Of a stretch of DNA of 64,000 bases, positions 21,301 through 34,019 are shown piece after piece. The notes under the pieces are model-generated. The model saw nothing but the letters and a program-made list of their open reading frames with translations. It searched no databases and had not been told where the DNA came from. Origin of the DNA: Prostheceraeus crozeri (lineage: Eukaryota; Platyhelminthes; Polycladida; Euryleptidae); the NCBI GenBank assembly GCA_907163375.1, contig CAJQUW010011033.1, forward strand, positions 124,001 through 188,000. The letters are read 5' to 3'. Every line of letters starts with the position of its first letter. Position 1 is the first letter of the stretch. Both the position numbers and the translations under genes were made by a program.

Positions 21301-22836
21301 AGTTAAGAATAAAGTTTTATCTGCTTGCATGTCAGAAATGAAATAAAGTTTCACCAGTTTAAAAGTTAAGAATAAAGTTTCACCAGTTTAAAAGTTAAGA
21401 ATAAAGTTTCAATAGTGTGTATGTTAAGAATAAAGTTCTATCTGTTTGTATGTTAGAAATAAAATGAAGTTTCAATAGTGTGTATGTTAAGAATAAAGTT
21501 CTATCTGTTTATATGTTAGAAATATAATGAAGGTTCACCAGTTTACAAGTTAAGAATAAATTTTATCTGCTTGTATGTTAGAAATAAAATAAAGTTTCAC
21601 CGATTTACAAGTTAAAAAATAAAGTTTCAATAGTTAACACGTTAAAAATAAAGTTTCAATAGTGTGTATGTTAAGAATAAAGTTCTATCTGTTTGTATAT
21701 TAGAAAGAAAATGAAGGTTCATCAGTTTACAAGTTAATAATAAAGTTTTATCTGTTTGTATGTTAGAAATAAAACATAGTTTCAACCGTTGACAAGTTAA
21801 AAATAAAGTTTCAATAGTTTGCGAGTTAAAACTAATGTTTCAATAGTGCGTATGTTAAGAATAAAGTTTTATCTGTTTGTATGTTAGAAATAAAATGAAG
21901 CTTCGCCAGTTTACAAGTTTAGAATAAAGTTTTATCAGCTTGTATGTTAGAAATAAAATGAAGTTTCACCAGTTTACAAATTAAAAATAAAGTTTCAATA
22001 GTGTGTACGTTAGAAATAAAGTTTCAACCGTTTACAAGTTAAAATAAAGTTTCAACAGTGTCTACGTTAGAAATAAAGTTTTATCTGTTTGTAAAGTTCG
22101 ATCGTAGGATTTACTAGTTTGCAAGTTAGACTCAGCATTCTACTAGTTGTAAATGAAAATAACGTTTCAACAGTTTACAGATTAAAATAAAGTTTCAATA
22201 GTGTGTATGATGGAAATAAAGTTTAAGCGCTTTGTGCGTTAGAAATAAAGTTTCAGCCGTTGACAAGTTAAAAATAAAGTTTCAATAGTTTGCGAGTTAA
22301 AACTAATGTTTCAATAGTGCGTATGTTAAGAATAAAGTTTTATCTGTTTGTATGTTAGAAATAAAATGAAGCTTCGCCAGTTTACAAGTTTAGAATAAAG
22401 TTTTATCAGCTTGTATGTTAGAAATAAAATGAAGTTTCACCAGTTTACAAATTAAAAATAAAGTTTCAATAGTGTGTACGTTAGAAATAAAGTTTCAACC
22501 GTTTACAAGTTAAAATAAAGTTTCAACAGTGTCTACGTTAGAAATAAAGTTTTATCTGTTTGTAAAGTTCGATCGTAGGATTTACTAGTTTGCAAGTTAG
22601 ACTCAGCATTCTACTAGTTGTAAATGAAAATAACGTTTCAACAGTTTACAGATTAAAATAAAGTTTCAATAGTGTGTATGATGGAAATAAAGTTTAAGCG
22701 CTTTGTGCGTTAGAAATAAAGTTTCAGCCGTTGACAAGTTAAAAATAAAGTTTCAACAGTGTGTACGTTAGAAATAAAGTTTCAACAGTTTACAAGTTGA
22801 AAAATAAAGTTTCAACAGTGTGTACGTTAGAAATAA
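18330..22836 (+). repeat. AATAAAGTTT satellite core, left arm
   Basis: About 4.5 kb of diverged units of roughly 25-40 bp built on AATAAAGTTTCAACAGTTTA and CAAGTTA. Nearly every unit holds AATAAA on the plus strand, the sense of the inward-reading 366- and 88-residue genes. Higher-order blocks exist: about 470 bp repeats at about 21780-22230 and 22250-22700, including a CGATCGTAGGATTTACTAG segment. Confidence 0.95.
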
Positions 22837-23168
22837 ATGAAAGTAAGAACTTCATCGTATGAGTATTCAAAGCATGTTTTGTAAATCAAATGTGTGTAGT
22901 CCTGACATGATAGAATCGCGTTAGAAATAAAGTTTCAGCCGTTTACAAGTTAAAGATAAAGTTTCAACAGTGTGTACGTTAGAAATAAAGTTTTAGCTGT
23001 TTATATGTTAGAAACAAAATAAAGTTTCACAGTTTACAAGTTGAAAAATAAAGTTTCCACAGTGTATACGTTAGAAATAAATGAAAGTAAGAACTTCATC
23101 GTATGAGTATTCAAAACATGTTTTGTAAATCAAATGTGTGTAGTCCTGACATGATAGAATCAAATGAA
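22837..23168 (+). repeat. Inner tip of left arm with duplicated unique block
   Basis: A non-satellite block of about 80 bp (TGAAAGTAAGAACTTCATCG ... GTCCTGACATGATAGAATC) occurs at about 22837-22917 and 23084-23160. The second copy abuts the centre. Mirror copies lie at about 23198-23275 and 23441-23520. Confidence 0.85.
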
Positions 23169-23190
23169 CTTGACAAACGCGTTTGTCAAG
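23169..23190. other. Centre of the giant palindrome
   Basis: A 22-bp perfect palindrome, CTTGACAAACG and its reverse complement, with the axis at 23179/23180 and no spacer. Apart from a few bases just outside it, symmetry continues for 11 kb in both directions. Confidence 0.9.
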
Positions 23191-26100
23191 CTTGATTCTA
23201 TCATGTCAGGACTACACACATTTGATTTACAAAACATGTTTTGAATACTCATACGATGAAGTTCTTACTTTCATTTATTTCTAACGTATACACTGTGGAA
23301 ACTTTATTTTTCAACTTGTAAACTGTGAAACTTTATTTTGTTTCTAACATATAAACAGCTAAAACTTTATTTCTAACGTACACACTGTTGAAACTTTATC
23401 TTTAACTTGTAAACGGCTGAAACTTTATTTCTAACGCGATTCTATCATGTCAGGACTACACACATTTGATTTACAAACATGCTTTGAATACTCATACGAT
23501 GAAGTTCTTACTTTCATTTATTTCTAACGTACACACTGTTGAAACTTTATTTTTCAACTTGTAAACTGTTGAAACTTTATTTCTAACGTGCACACTGTTG
23601 AAACTTTATTTTTAACTTGTCAACGGCTGAAACTTTATTTCTAACGCACAAAGCGCTTAAACTTTATTTCCATCATACACACTATTGAAACTTTATTTTA
23701 ATCTGTAAACTGTTGAAACGTTATTTTCATTTACAACTAGTAGAATGCTGAGTCTAACTTGCAAACTAGTAAATCCTACGATCGAACTTTACAAACAGAT
23801 AAAACTTTATTTCTAACGTAGACACTGTTGAAACTTTATTTCTAACGTACACACTATTGAAACTTTATTTTTAATTTGTAAACTGGTGAAACTTCATTTT
23901 ATTTCTAACATACAAGCTGATAAAACTTTATTCTAAACTTGTAAACTGGCGAAGCTTCATTTTATTTCTAACATACAAACAGATAAAACTTTATTCTTAA
24001 CATACGCACTATTGAAACATTAGTTTTAACTCGCAAACTATTGAAACTTTATTTTTAAACTTGTCAACGGCTGAAACTTTATTTCTAACGCACAAAGCGC
24101 TTAAACTTTATTTCCATCATACACACTATTGAAACTTTATTTTAATCTGTAAACTGTTGAAACGTTATTTTCATTTACAACTAGTAGAATGCTGAGTCTA
24201 ACTTGCAAACTAGTAAATCCTACGATCGAACTTTACAAACAGATAAAACTTTATTTCTAACGTAGACACTGTTGAAACTTTATTTTAACTTGTAAACGGT
24301 TGAAACTTTATTTCTAACGTACACACTATTGAAACTTTATTTTTAATTTGTAAACTGGTGAAACTTCATTTTATTTCTAACATACAAGCTGATAAAACTT
24401 TATTCTAAACTTGTAAACTGGCGAAGCTTCATTTTATTTCTAACATACAAACAGATAAAACTTTATTCTTAACATACACACTATTGAAACATTAGTTTTA
24501 ACTCGCAAACTATTGAAACTTTATTTTTAACTTGTCAACGGTTGAAACTATGTTTTATTTCTAACATACAAACAGATAAAACTTTATTATTAACTTGTAA
24601 ACTGATGAACCTTCATTTTCTTTCTAATATACAAACAGATAGAACTTTATTCTTAACATACACACTATTGAAACTTTATTTTTAACGTGTTAACTATTGA
24701 AACTTTATTTTTTAACTTGTAAATCGGTGAAACTTTATTTTATTTCTAACATACAAGCAGATAAAATTTATTCTTAACTTGTAAACTGGTGAACCTTCAT
24801 TATATTTCTAACATATAAACAGATAGAACTTTATTCTTAACATACACACTATTGAAACTTCATTTTATTTCTAACATACAAACAGATAGAACTTTATTCT
24901 TAACATACACACTATTGAAACTTTATTCTTAACTTTTAAACTGGTGAAACTTTATTCTTAACTTTTAAACTGGTGAAACTTTATTTCATTTCTGACATGC
25001 AAGCAGATAAAACTTTATTCTTAACTTGCAAACTGTTGAACCTTCATTTTTATTTCTAACATATAAACAGATAGAACTTTATTCTTAACATACACACTAT
25101 TGAAACTTTATTTCTAATATACACACTATTGAAACTTTATTCTTAACTTTTAAACTGGTGAAACTTTATTTCATTTCTGACATACAAGCAGATAAAACTT
25201 TATTCTTAACCTGTAAACTGGTGAACCTTTATTTTTATTTCTAACATATAAACAGATAGAACTTTATTCTTAACGTACACACTGTTGAAACTTTATTTTT
25301 AACTTGTAAACGGTTGAAACTTTATTTCTGACGCACAAAGCGCTTAAACTTTATTTCCATCATACACACTATTGAAACTTTATTTTAATCTGAAACTTTA
25401 TTTTTAACTTGTTAACGGTCGAAACTTTATTTTATTTCTAACATACAAACAGATAAAACTTTATTCTTAACTTGTAAACTGATGAACCTTCATTTTTATT
25501 TCTAACATATAAACAGATAGAACTTTATTCTTAACATACACACTATTGAAACTTTATTCTTAACGTGCACACTGTTGAAACTTTATTTCTAACTTGTAAA
25601 CTCTTGAAACTTTATTTTGATATACAAACAGCTAAAACTTTATTTCTAACGTATACACCATTGAAACTTTATTTTTTAACTTGTAAACTCTTGAAACTTA
25701 GTTTTTCATATACAAACAGCTAAAACTTTATTTCTAACATATACACTATTGAAACTTTATTTCTAACTTGTACACTGGTGAAACTTTATTTTAACTTGTA
25801 AACGGTTGAAACTTTGTTTTATTTCTATCATACAAACAGATAGAACTTTATTCTTAACTTGTAAACTGATGAAACTTTATTTTAACTTGTAAACGGTTGA
25901 AACTTTGTTTTATTTCTATCATACAAACAGATAGAACTTTATTCTTAACTTGTAAATTGATGAAACTTCATTTTATTTCTAACATATAAACTATTATAAC
26001 TCTATTTTGAAGCACATAAACTATTAAAACTTTATTTCCAACGTGTACACTATTAAAACTTTATTTCAGCTTGTAAACTGTTCAAACTTTATTTTTTATC

Positions 26101-28010
26101 TTGCACACTATTTAAACTTTATTTTAAAACTTGTAAACTATTGAAACTTTATTTTTAACTTGCAAACTATTGAAACTTTATTTTATTTCTAACATATAAA
26201 CAGATAGAACTTTATTCTTAACTTGTACACTGGTGAAACTTCATTCTATTTCTAACATACAAACAGATAAAACTTTATTCTTAACATATACACACTATTG
26301 AAACATTAGTTTTAACTTGTAACTCTTAAAACTTTATTTTTAACTTGTTAACGGTTGAAACTTTGTTTTATTTCTAACATACGAACAGATAGAACTTTAT
26401 TCTTAACTTGTAAACTGATGAAACTTCATTTTATTTCTAACATATAAACTGTTATAACTCTATTTTGAAGCACATAAACTATTAAAACCTTATTTCCAAC
26501 GTGTACACTATTAAAACTTTATTTCAGCTTGTAAACTGTTCTAACTTTATTCTTAACATACATACACTATTGAAACATTAGTTTTAACTTGTAAACTCTT
26601 GAAACTTTATTTTTAACTTGTTAACGGTTGAAACTTTGTTTTATTTCTATCATAGAAACAGATAGAACTTTATTTCTAACGTACACACAATTGAAACTTT
26701 ATCTTATTTCTAACATACAAACAGATAAAACTTTATTCTTAACATACACACACTATTGAAACATTAGTTTTAACTTGTAACTCTTAAAACTTTATTTTTA
26801 ACTTGTTAACGGTTGAAACTTTGTTTTATTTCTAACATACAAACAGATAGAACTTCATTCTTAACTTGTAAACTGGTGAACCTTCATTTTATTTTTAACT
26901 TGTAAACTCTTGAAACTTTATTTTGATATACAAACAGCTAAAACTTTATTTCTAACGCATACACCATTGAAACTTAATTTCTAACTTGTAAACTCTTGAA
27001 ACAGTTATAATTTTTATTTTTAACTTGTAGACTGTTGAAACTTTATTTCTAACATATAAACTGTTATAACTCTATTTTGAAGCACATAAACTATTAAAAC
27101 TTTATTTCCAACGTGTACACTATTAAAACTTTATTTCAGCTTGTAAACTGTTCTAACTTTATTCTTAACATACATACACTATTGAAACATTAGTTTTAAC
27201 TTGTAAACTCTTGAAACTTTATTTTTAACTTGTTAACGGTTGAAACTTTGTTTTATTTCTATCATAGAAACAGATAGAACTTTATTTCTAACATACACAC
27301 AATTGAAACTTTACCTTATTTCTAACATACAAACAGCTGAAACGTTATTTCTAGTGCACATACTATTGGAACTTTTCTTTTAACTTATAATCTGTTGAAA
27401 CTTTATTTTGACTTGTAAACTGATGAAACTTTATTTCTAACTGGTAAACTTTTGAAGTTTTATTTTTAACTTGTAATTGTTGAAGCTTTAATTTTAACTT
27501 GTAAACTGTTGAAACTTTATTTTTAACTTGTAAACGGTTGAAACTTTGTTTTATTTCTATCAGACAAACAGATAGAACTTTATTCTTAAATTGTAAACTG
27601 ATGAAACTTCATTTTATTTCTAACATATAAACTGTTATAACTCTATTTTGAAGCACATAAACTATTAAAACTTTATTTCCAACGTGTACACTATTAAAAC
27701 TTTATTTCAGCTTGTAAACTGTTCAAACTTTATTTTTTATCTTGCACACTATTTAAACTTTATTTTAAAACTTGTAAACTATTGAAACTTTATTTTTAAC
27801 TTGCAAACTATTGAAACTTTATTTTATTTCTAACATATAAACAGATAGAACTTTATTCTTAACTTGTAAACTGGTGAAACTTCATTCTATTTCTAACATA
27901 CAAACAGATAAAACTTTATTCTTAACATACACACACACACTATTGAAACTTTATTTTCAATCTGTAAACTGTTGAAACTATATCTTTCATTTACAAATAG
28001 TAGAACGCTT
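23191..28010 (-). repeat. AATAAAGTTT satellite core and tip, right arm
   Basis: Mirror image of 18330-23168; here AATAAA reads on the minus strand, again in the sense of the inward-reading genes. Confidence 0.95.
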
Positions 28011-28047
28011 AGTCTAACTTGTAAATCTTAAACATTTCATATGGACG

Positions 28048-28245
28048 ATGATGATAGATGAAATAGTGTCAAACAAAATTAAGATAGCTTGCACTTCTGA
28101 TACAGGGATAGCAATCGACTGCGATCCATGTGTAAAGAGCTTGTTAGACTACGGAAGAGAGAAGTGTGTTATGTTGCGTGTGGCACGTGAGTGTCCTCCC
28201 ATTTCATTCCATTCATCAATTCGTCTCATTGATAGAGACAGATAG
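28048..28245 (+). CDS. Hypothetical 65-residue ORF, right-arm copy
   Basis: Mirror of 18081-18278 with the same predicted product. Confidence 0.3.
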   Translation: MMIDEIVSNKIKIACTSDTGIAIDCDPCVKSLLDYGREKCVMLRVARECPPISFHSSIRLIDRDR

Positions 28246-28266
28246 AACTCATGGTTCTCATAACGT

Positions 28267-28746
28267 ATGCAATGGAAAGTTTTAGGCAACCTTCGACAGT
28301 TGGCTAAATGTCGCCCTGGCGCGAATGCATACTACGTTGAGACAGAGGCAATCACTTGCAAACATGACGCAGAGAGGTTTAACAAGATTGACCATTGCCG
28401 AATGTCCCTTGCGGTATACATAGCTACGGGTTTCACCGCCGCCCTTTACAGGAACGCCCGTCGAAAGGAAGTATTACACCGAACTTCATTTGCAACGTTC
28501 AAGTTGACTGATAGCAGATTCAACTTAATGATAGTATTCGCCAGTCCGAAGACTGCCCAGGGCAAACCGCGAGGAGGTTCTATCATGTCTTGCCCCATGG
28601 TGGCCCTTGAGAGAGCCGATGGTTCGTTCTCGGGAGTAACGTCATCTTACACCCTACCAATTCTACTGAGAGAGTCTTTGACTCTCTCTTTGGTAGCACT
28701 GTCGACTTCCACACTAACTGGTACATGGCTAAAAAGTGGAATGTAG
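28267..28746 (+). CDS. Hypothetical 159-residue ORF, right-arm copy
   Basis: Mirror of 17580-18059; one residue differs. Same doubts about coding. Confidence 0.3.
   Translation: MQWKVLGNLRQLAKCRPGANAYYVETEAITCKHDAERFNKIDHCRMSLAVYIATGFTAALYRNARRKEVLHRTSFATFKLTDSRFNLMIVFASPKTAQGKPRGGSIMSCPMVALERADGSFSGVTSSYTLPILLRESLTLSLVALSTSTLTGTWLKSGM
28327..28481. other. Conserved roughly 150-bp motif, copy 3, right arm
   Basis: Mirror of 17845-17999. Confidence 0.5.
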
Positions 28747-28913
28747 CACCATTCCGTTGGATTGACAGCAGTTGCTGTCATCGGATTGCCAATCCGAGCA
28801 AGATTATTAAAAACTCTGTCTTGCTCCTCTAGCCTGACAAACTCCTCAAATAAATTTCGCGGCCTTAACTGCGGTCCGCGAGGAGAGCTGACTTGACTGT
28901 TCGGCGTCTGCAT
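28647..28913 (-). CDS. Small protein, 88 residues, right-arm copy
   Basis: Mirror of 17413-17679 with the same predicted sequence; the start is again set by the TATA box 32-39 bp upstream. Confidence 0.55.
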   Translation of the reverse strand: MQTPNSQVSSPRGPQLRPRNLFEEFVRLEEQDRVFNNLARIGNPMTATAVNPTEWCYIPLFSHVPVSVEVDSATKERVKDSLSRIGRV

Positions 28914-28944
28914 GATTGAAATGAAATGAAATGAGAGGCAGTGG

Positions 28945-28952
28945 TTTATATA
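28945..28952 (-). promoter_or_regulatory. TATA box of the 88-residue ORF, right arm
   Basis: TATATAAA on the minus strand, mirror of 17374-17381. Confidence 0.6.
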
Positions 28953-29275
28953 CCCTCTAACACGACGCAACGTTCAAGTTGACTGATAGCAGATTCAACT
29001 TAATGATAGTATTCGCCAGTCTAAAGACTGCCCAGGCCAAAGCGCGTGGAGGCTCTATCATGTCTTGCCCCATAGTGGTCGATTATACGGTAGTGTGTTA
29101 GTAGATTTCAATCGCTGAAAAAGGGAAGATGAGAATCATTTCATTTGTCTCATCAACGTTTATCATGGGAGCAATCATTGAAGGGACATCTAATGAATTA
29201 CATTTCACTCTACTCCATATCATAAAGACTAACCTTTGTCGAATGGCTGAAGTACTCTGACCTGGCGAGAGAAAA

Positions 29276-29425
29276 CGTCACGTTGAGTATGAAGTCGAAC
29301 GCCCAACATGAGCAACGGCTCAGAGGTTTCGGTCTAACAAACGACGAACAACCCGTGCAACACAATCCCTCTACGGCAGTACCCGCCGTCCCGAAGGAAC
29401 GCTCGAGCAAAGGAGGTATTACAGC
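29276..29425. other. Conserved roughly 150-bp motif, copy 2, right arm
   Basis: Mirror of 16902-17051. Confidence 0.55.
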
Positions 29426-29778
29426 GATGATGTGCTTTATGAGCAGAAGTGAATCTCTTGATAGCAAGAGACTATTCAACTAGATAGCAAGTCAAAACAA
29501 CCTGATAGCAGGACAAATGTATAGTCAGTAAATGTAAAGGTGTTATAGGATTCGGGTTGAATCCATCTCACACATCTATTTTACTAAGTTTTAATTGTAG
29601 ACTCTCCCTCTGTGTTCACATCCGAAGATGCTGTCGGGCTTGGGACCGATCTAGCCACATTAAGAGTGGCCTTTAAAAAGGCCGTTTGGTGCGTTCACAA
29701 GAAATAGCTTTCTTTTACTTCTTTATGGCTCCTGAAATGAAAGAAGTAAGAGTTGGAAAGATGGCAAGATGATATATC

Positions 29779-30879
29779 TCAGTCATTATACTCACGATAC
29801 TTGTATGGCTTTGAACAAGCTATGTGGATGTCGTCGGTGTGTTGAATATTTATATGGTAGCAACGGACATCCGCACAGCTGTAGCACTCCTGAGTGTCGT
29901 CATTGCTTATATTTAGATATACAATTGGTTTGTCAGGGACGACACCTGCGATGGGGATGTGCATAGTTGTGAGAGATTTCACCTTCTCACACTCCTTCAA
30001 ACGCGCCAACTCATTCTTCAACAAACTCACTTCCTCAAGCGCCGCTTCCTTCAGCATGCGCTCCTCACTTCGCTCTCGATCACACTTCTCAAACTTCATC
30101 ACCGCCTCTTCCTTCAACTTTCTCTCCTTCACCATACTCTCTTTTGCAGCCGCACACTCCCTTAACTTTTGAGTCACACTCTCAGCATTCAACTTCAAAC
30201 TATCACGCTCAGCAGTCACCTCTTTCAGCGTACTCTTCAGCGATCTCACTCTTCCTTCTAACTTTGTACACTCATACCTCACATTCGTATAAGCACGCAC
30301 ATCATCCCTCGACAGCACAACTTCACACGGAACAGTCGACCTCTCAACTTTCTCAACGCACCTCGGTGAAGGTCTAGGCGTTGATTGTGCCAACACCTCG
30401 GGTACTGGCACAATCGCCCTCACAGCTTTCTCAAGCTCACGCTCAGCAGCAGCAACACTCGAATCATCATTCATACATTCATCATCCGATGAAATCCAAC
30501 TCACCGACATCACTCTACTCTTTTTGGAAGTACTCGCATCCAAATCTACATCACTCACAACACGCTTTTCAACATTTACCACCTCTACTGGTGGCAAACG
30601 AGCACACATTCCCTCCTCATACAGCATTCCCTGCTCACCACACATCATCTTCTTCATCAAAACTTTCGAAATTTTTCTGAATACACACTTCGAGTGCAAC
30701 TCACTGAAGGCATCATTCCTTTCATCACACCTCACATTACACCACACACAAAACCACACCTTAACCGCAACACTATGCGCAGCATTCTTTTTATGGTGAA
30801 GGTGAAAATTCTCACCCCTAAACACATCCCCACAACTGCATTTAAAAAATTGTAGGCGTTTATTCACGTCTTTGGTCAT
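29779..30879 (-). CDS. 366-residue zinc-finger-like / coiled-coil protein, right-arm copy
   Basis: Mirror of 15448-16548. The predicted protein appears identical residue for residue to the left-arm copy, including both Cys/His clusters and the coiled coil. Two intact copies in head-to-head arms mean either very recent formation or homogenisation between arms. Confidence 0.8.
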   Translation of the reverse strand: MTKDVNKRLQFFKCSCGDVFRGENFHLHHKKNAAHSVAVKVWFCVWCNVRCDERNDAFSELHSKCVFRKISKVLMKKMMCGEQGMLYEEGMCARLPPVEVVNVEKRVVSDVDLDASTSKKSRVMSVSWISSDDECMNDDSSVAAAERELEKAVRAIVPVPEVLAQSTPRPSPRCVEKVERSTVPCEVVLSRDDVRAYTNVRYECTKLEGRVRSLKSTLKEVTAERDSLKLNAESVTQKLRECAAAKESMVKERKLKEEAVMKFEKCDRERSEERMLKEAALEEVSLLKNELARLKECEKVKSLTTMHIPIAGVVPDKPIVYLNISNDDTQECYSCADVRCYHINIQHTDDIHIACSKPYKYREYND

Positions 30880-31493
30880 TTTTCACTGCAAAGAAAAATG
30901 AGAAAGTTTGATATCAAACCTGAGCAGAGCGCAACGTATAGAAACAAAATGTCAGTAAATGTGAAGATTATGTTTTCAAAGTCATACTGTAATGCTATCA
31001 TTACTTGAGGATAGACAAGTTAAGCTGATGAAACCGTTACAGGTATTACTCAGAGGGGATCTTATCCCAACTCCAAGGCCTCGGCTGAGGAATGATAGAT
31101 TTGAGTGTAGTGAGTGGCACTCGATCCCGTCAACAGCCCGAAGGCCTTGTACTGATCACTAGGGAAGTGAGAGATCTTCCCAGATACCCGCTCTTTACAG
31201 CTGAAGACATCATTGTCACTGCCCCGAAGTGGTAACAGGAACGCCGAGTCAAAGGTAGTGATCAGTAGCTGGGATCTAACCCCTCAAAGCTGCCTTAGAC
31301 TTAGTTAAATTTGAAATCTGATAGCAGATTTGAACTCAGCATACTTGAAAACCTTGAGGAAACATCCCAAGTTGTTGCTTTGATCTGCTTGATAGCAAGC
31401 CGTAGAGAGCTTGATTCACCAGCGTTTTGCAATGGAGATGTTTAGAGGCCACCCATGACAAGATAGCTAAGACTCAACCGATTGGCGTTCAAA

Positions 31494-31646
31494 GTGCTAC
31501 GTTGAGAGCTGTGTCAAATGCCCAACATGAGACATGAGTTGTCCAGCGGTTACGGTCTTAAATATGACACATTCCCTTGCCACACTTATCACTACGGCAT
31601 CGTCCGCCGTCCCGAAGGAACACCCTGTCAGTGGAATATTACAGCA
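31494..31646. other. Conserved roughly 150-bp motif, copy 1, right arm
   Basis: Mirror of 14681-14833. Confidence 0.55.
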
Positions 31647-32104
31647 AAACTCTCCGTGTCTTGCTCGCTTTCAGTGAAAAGCCGCTTATACCATGAGAAG
31701 ACTGGCTCAGACATCATTAAAAATGCTTTCATTGACTTCAGCAGGGTCGAAAACCCCAGAAAACCTCCAAAACTAGTGAATTTAAATTTTTCAACTTTTT
31801 AGCACTACTTATAAAATTTTATAAGTAGTCCATCACTTAGGGCAGGTCAATAGCGACCGAACCTTTTTGAATCAAGTCAAACGGACTTGTAGAAGCAAAG
31901 TTACGAGCCTTTAAAGTTTTGGAGTCTTTTATGGCCTGGAGACGAAGGCCATCTCCTGGCGAACCTCTAAGTCTGACGGCTTAGCTGATATCAGCAATGA
32001 AATTTTCTAAGTCGGTTTCTTACAGAAACTTGGAATTTGGAATGTCCGAAGCTATCATCGGAGCTCAGAGAGACGACCTACCTCTGACAATCGTTCTCCT
32101 CTAA

Positions 32105-32170
32105 ATGAAAAGTCTCCGTCGGTTCTCAGCTTATATAGTGTGTGGCGATCAGCTGATGACGTAATACCCA
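32105..32170 (-). promoter_or_regulatory. Promoter of the 366-residue gene, right arm
   Basis: TATATAA on the minus strand at 32131-32137 with the same E-box CAGCTG and CRE-like TTACGTCA upstream as in the left arm. Confidence 0.6.
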
Positions 32171-32219
32171 TCATCCAAACACTAAAAATCCCGTCTATCT
32201 CCGGTTCTAGTGCTCCGAT

Positions 32220-33910
32220 TGAGCTGGAAATACACTATTTCCATGTAGAATTTGACGCTGAATCAGAATCTGGCCTCCGTTTTCCCATCCGATGCTTCGT
32301 TTTGGCTCTACAGTAGGCAGCCATCGCAAAAATTCTAACTCTGTCGTTTTTCCGAAAAATGTTGAACATTTTTCTCGCCGATTGACTTGAAACTCTCCGA
32401 TTGACTTGAAACTCACCATACAGATAAAGAATTTCACGCTGATTCCAAATCTGAAATCCGTTTTCCAATCCGATGCTTCGTTTTGAAGCTACAGCCCAAA
32501 ACGTCCCAAATTCTAACTCTGTCGTTTTTCACCAATGTCCCAAAATCTTAAATGGCGTCTCACATCTAAACGAAGACAGATAGGAACAAGTCGATTCTTT
32601 CACTGAATTTGTCTCACTCTTAGCTTTCAAACGAGCTATCGCACGACAAAATCCGTCCACTGGAAGCCAAAATCGAAGCAAGCTGTCCAGAGGGGGGGGG
32701 GAGGTCAGTGAAAATTTTTTCTCTCCGATTTCGCTGGAAACATCCTTCCTAACCCAAAATTTCACGTAGATTCCGAATCTGACCTCCGTTTTCTCATCCG
32801 ATGCTTCGTTTGGGCGCTACACACCAAAACGTCCCAAATTCTAACTCTGTCGTTTTTTCGAAAAATGTTGAAAATTTTTTCTCTCCGATTGACTTGAAAC
32901 TCACCATACAGATAAAGAATTTCACGCTGATTCCAAATCTGAAATCCGTTTTCCAATCCGATGCTTCGTTTTGAAGCTACAGCCCAAAACGTCCCAAATT
33001 CTAACTCTGTCGTTTTTCACCAATGTCCCAAAATCTTAAATGGCGTCTCACATCTAAACGAAGACAGATAGGAACAAGTCGATTCTTTCACTGAATTTGT
33101 CTCACTCTTAGCTTTCAAACGAGCTATCGCACGACAAAATCCGTCCACTGGAAGCCAAAATCGAAGCAAGCTGTCCAGAGGGGGGGGGGAGGTCAGTGAA
33201 AATTTTTTCTCTCCGATTTCGCTGGAAACATCCTTCCTAACCCAAAATTTCACGTAGATTCCGAATCTGGCCTCCGTTTTCTCATCCGATGCTTCGTTTG
33301 GGCCCTACACACCAAAACGTCCCACATTTTAACTCTGTCGTTTTTTCGAAAAATGTTGAAAATTTTTTCTCTCCGATTGACTTGAAACTCACCATACAGA
33401 TAAAGAATTTCACGCTGATTCCAAATCTGAAATCCGTTTTCCCATCCGATACTTCGTTTTGAAGCTACAGCCCAAAACGTCCCAAATTCTAACTCTGTCG
33501 TTTTTCGCCAATGTCCCAAAATCTTAAATGGCGTCTCACATCTAAACGAAGACAGATAGGAACAAGCCGATTATTTCACTGAACTTGTCTCACTCTTAGC
33601 TTTCAAACGAGCTATCGCACGACAAAATCCGTCCACTGGAAGCCAAAATCGAAGCAAGCTGTCCAGAGGGGGGGGGGGACGTCAGCGAAAATTTTTTCTC
33701 TCCGATTGCTTTCAAATTCACCCTACCGATGCAGAATTTCACGCTGAATCCGAATCTGGCCTCCGTTTTCTCATCCGAGGCTTCGTTTGGGCCCTACACA
33801 CCAAAACGTCCCACATTTTAACTCTGCCAAAATTTTGAAGAAACAGTTTTTCTCGCCGATTGAGCTGGAAATCACATCACAGATGCAGAATTTGACGCTG
33901 AATCCGAATC
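32220..33910 (-). repeat. Outer array of about 487-bp units, right arm
   Basis: Mirror of 11950-14090 but with one unit fewer; the G/C-run junctions recur at about 32690, 33180 and 33668. Confidence 0.9.
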
Positions 33911-33932
33911 TGGCCACCGTTTCACCATCCAA

Positions 33933-34019
33933 GACAACCTAGGCGGTCGCCCATGTCAACCTAGACGGTCGCCCACGTCAACCTAGACGGTCGCCCACGT
34001 CAACCTAGACGGTCGCCCA
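33933..34019 (-). repeat. 22-bp tandem repeats near the right terminus
   Basis: Mirror of 11819-11904; four units. Confidence 0.9.

Noticed and set aside
18330-28010. Regularly spaced repeats as a CRISPR array
   Set aside because: Units vary in length, have no unique spacers, and lie in a eukaryotic intron; this is satellite DNA.
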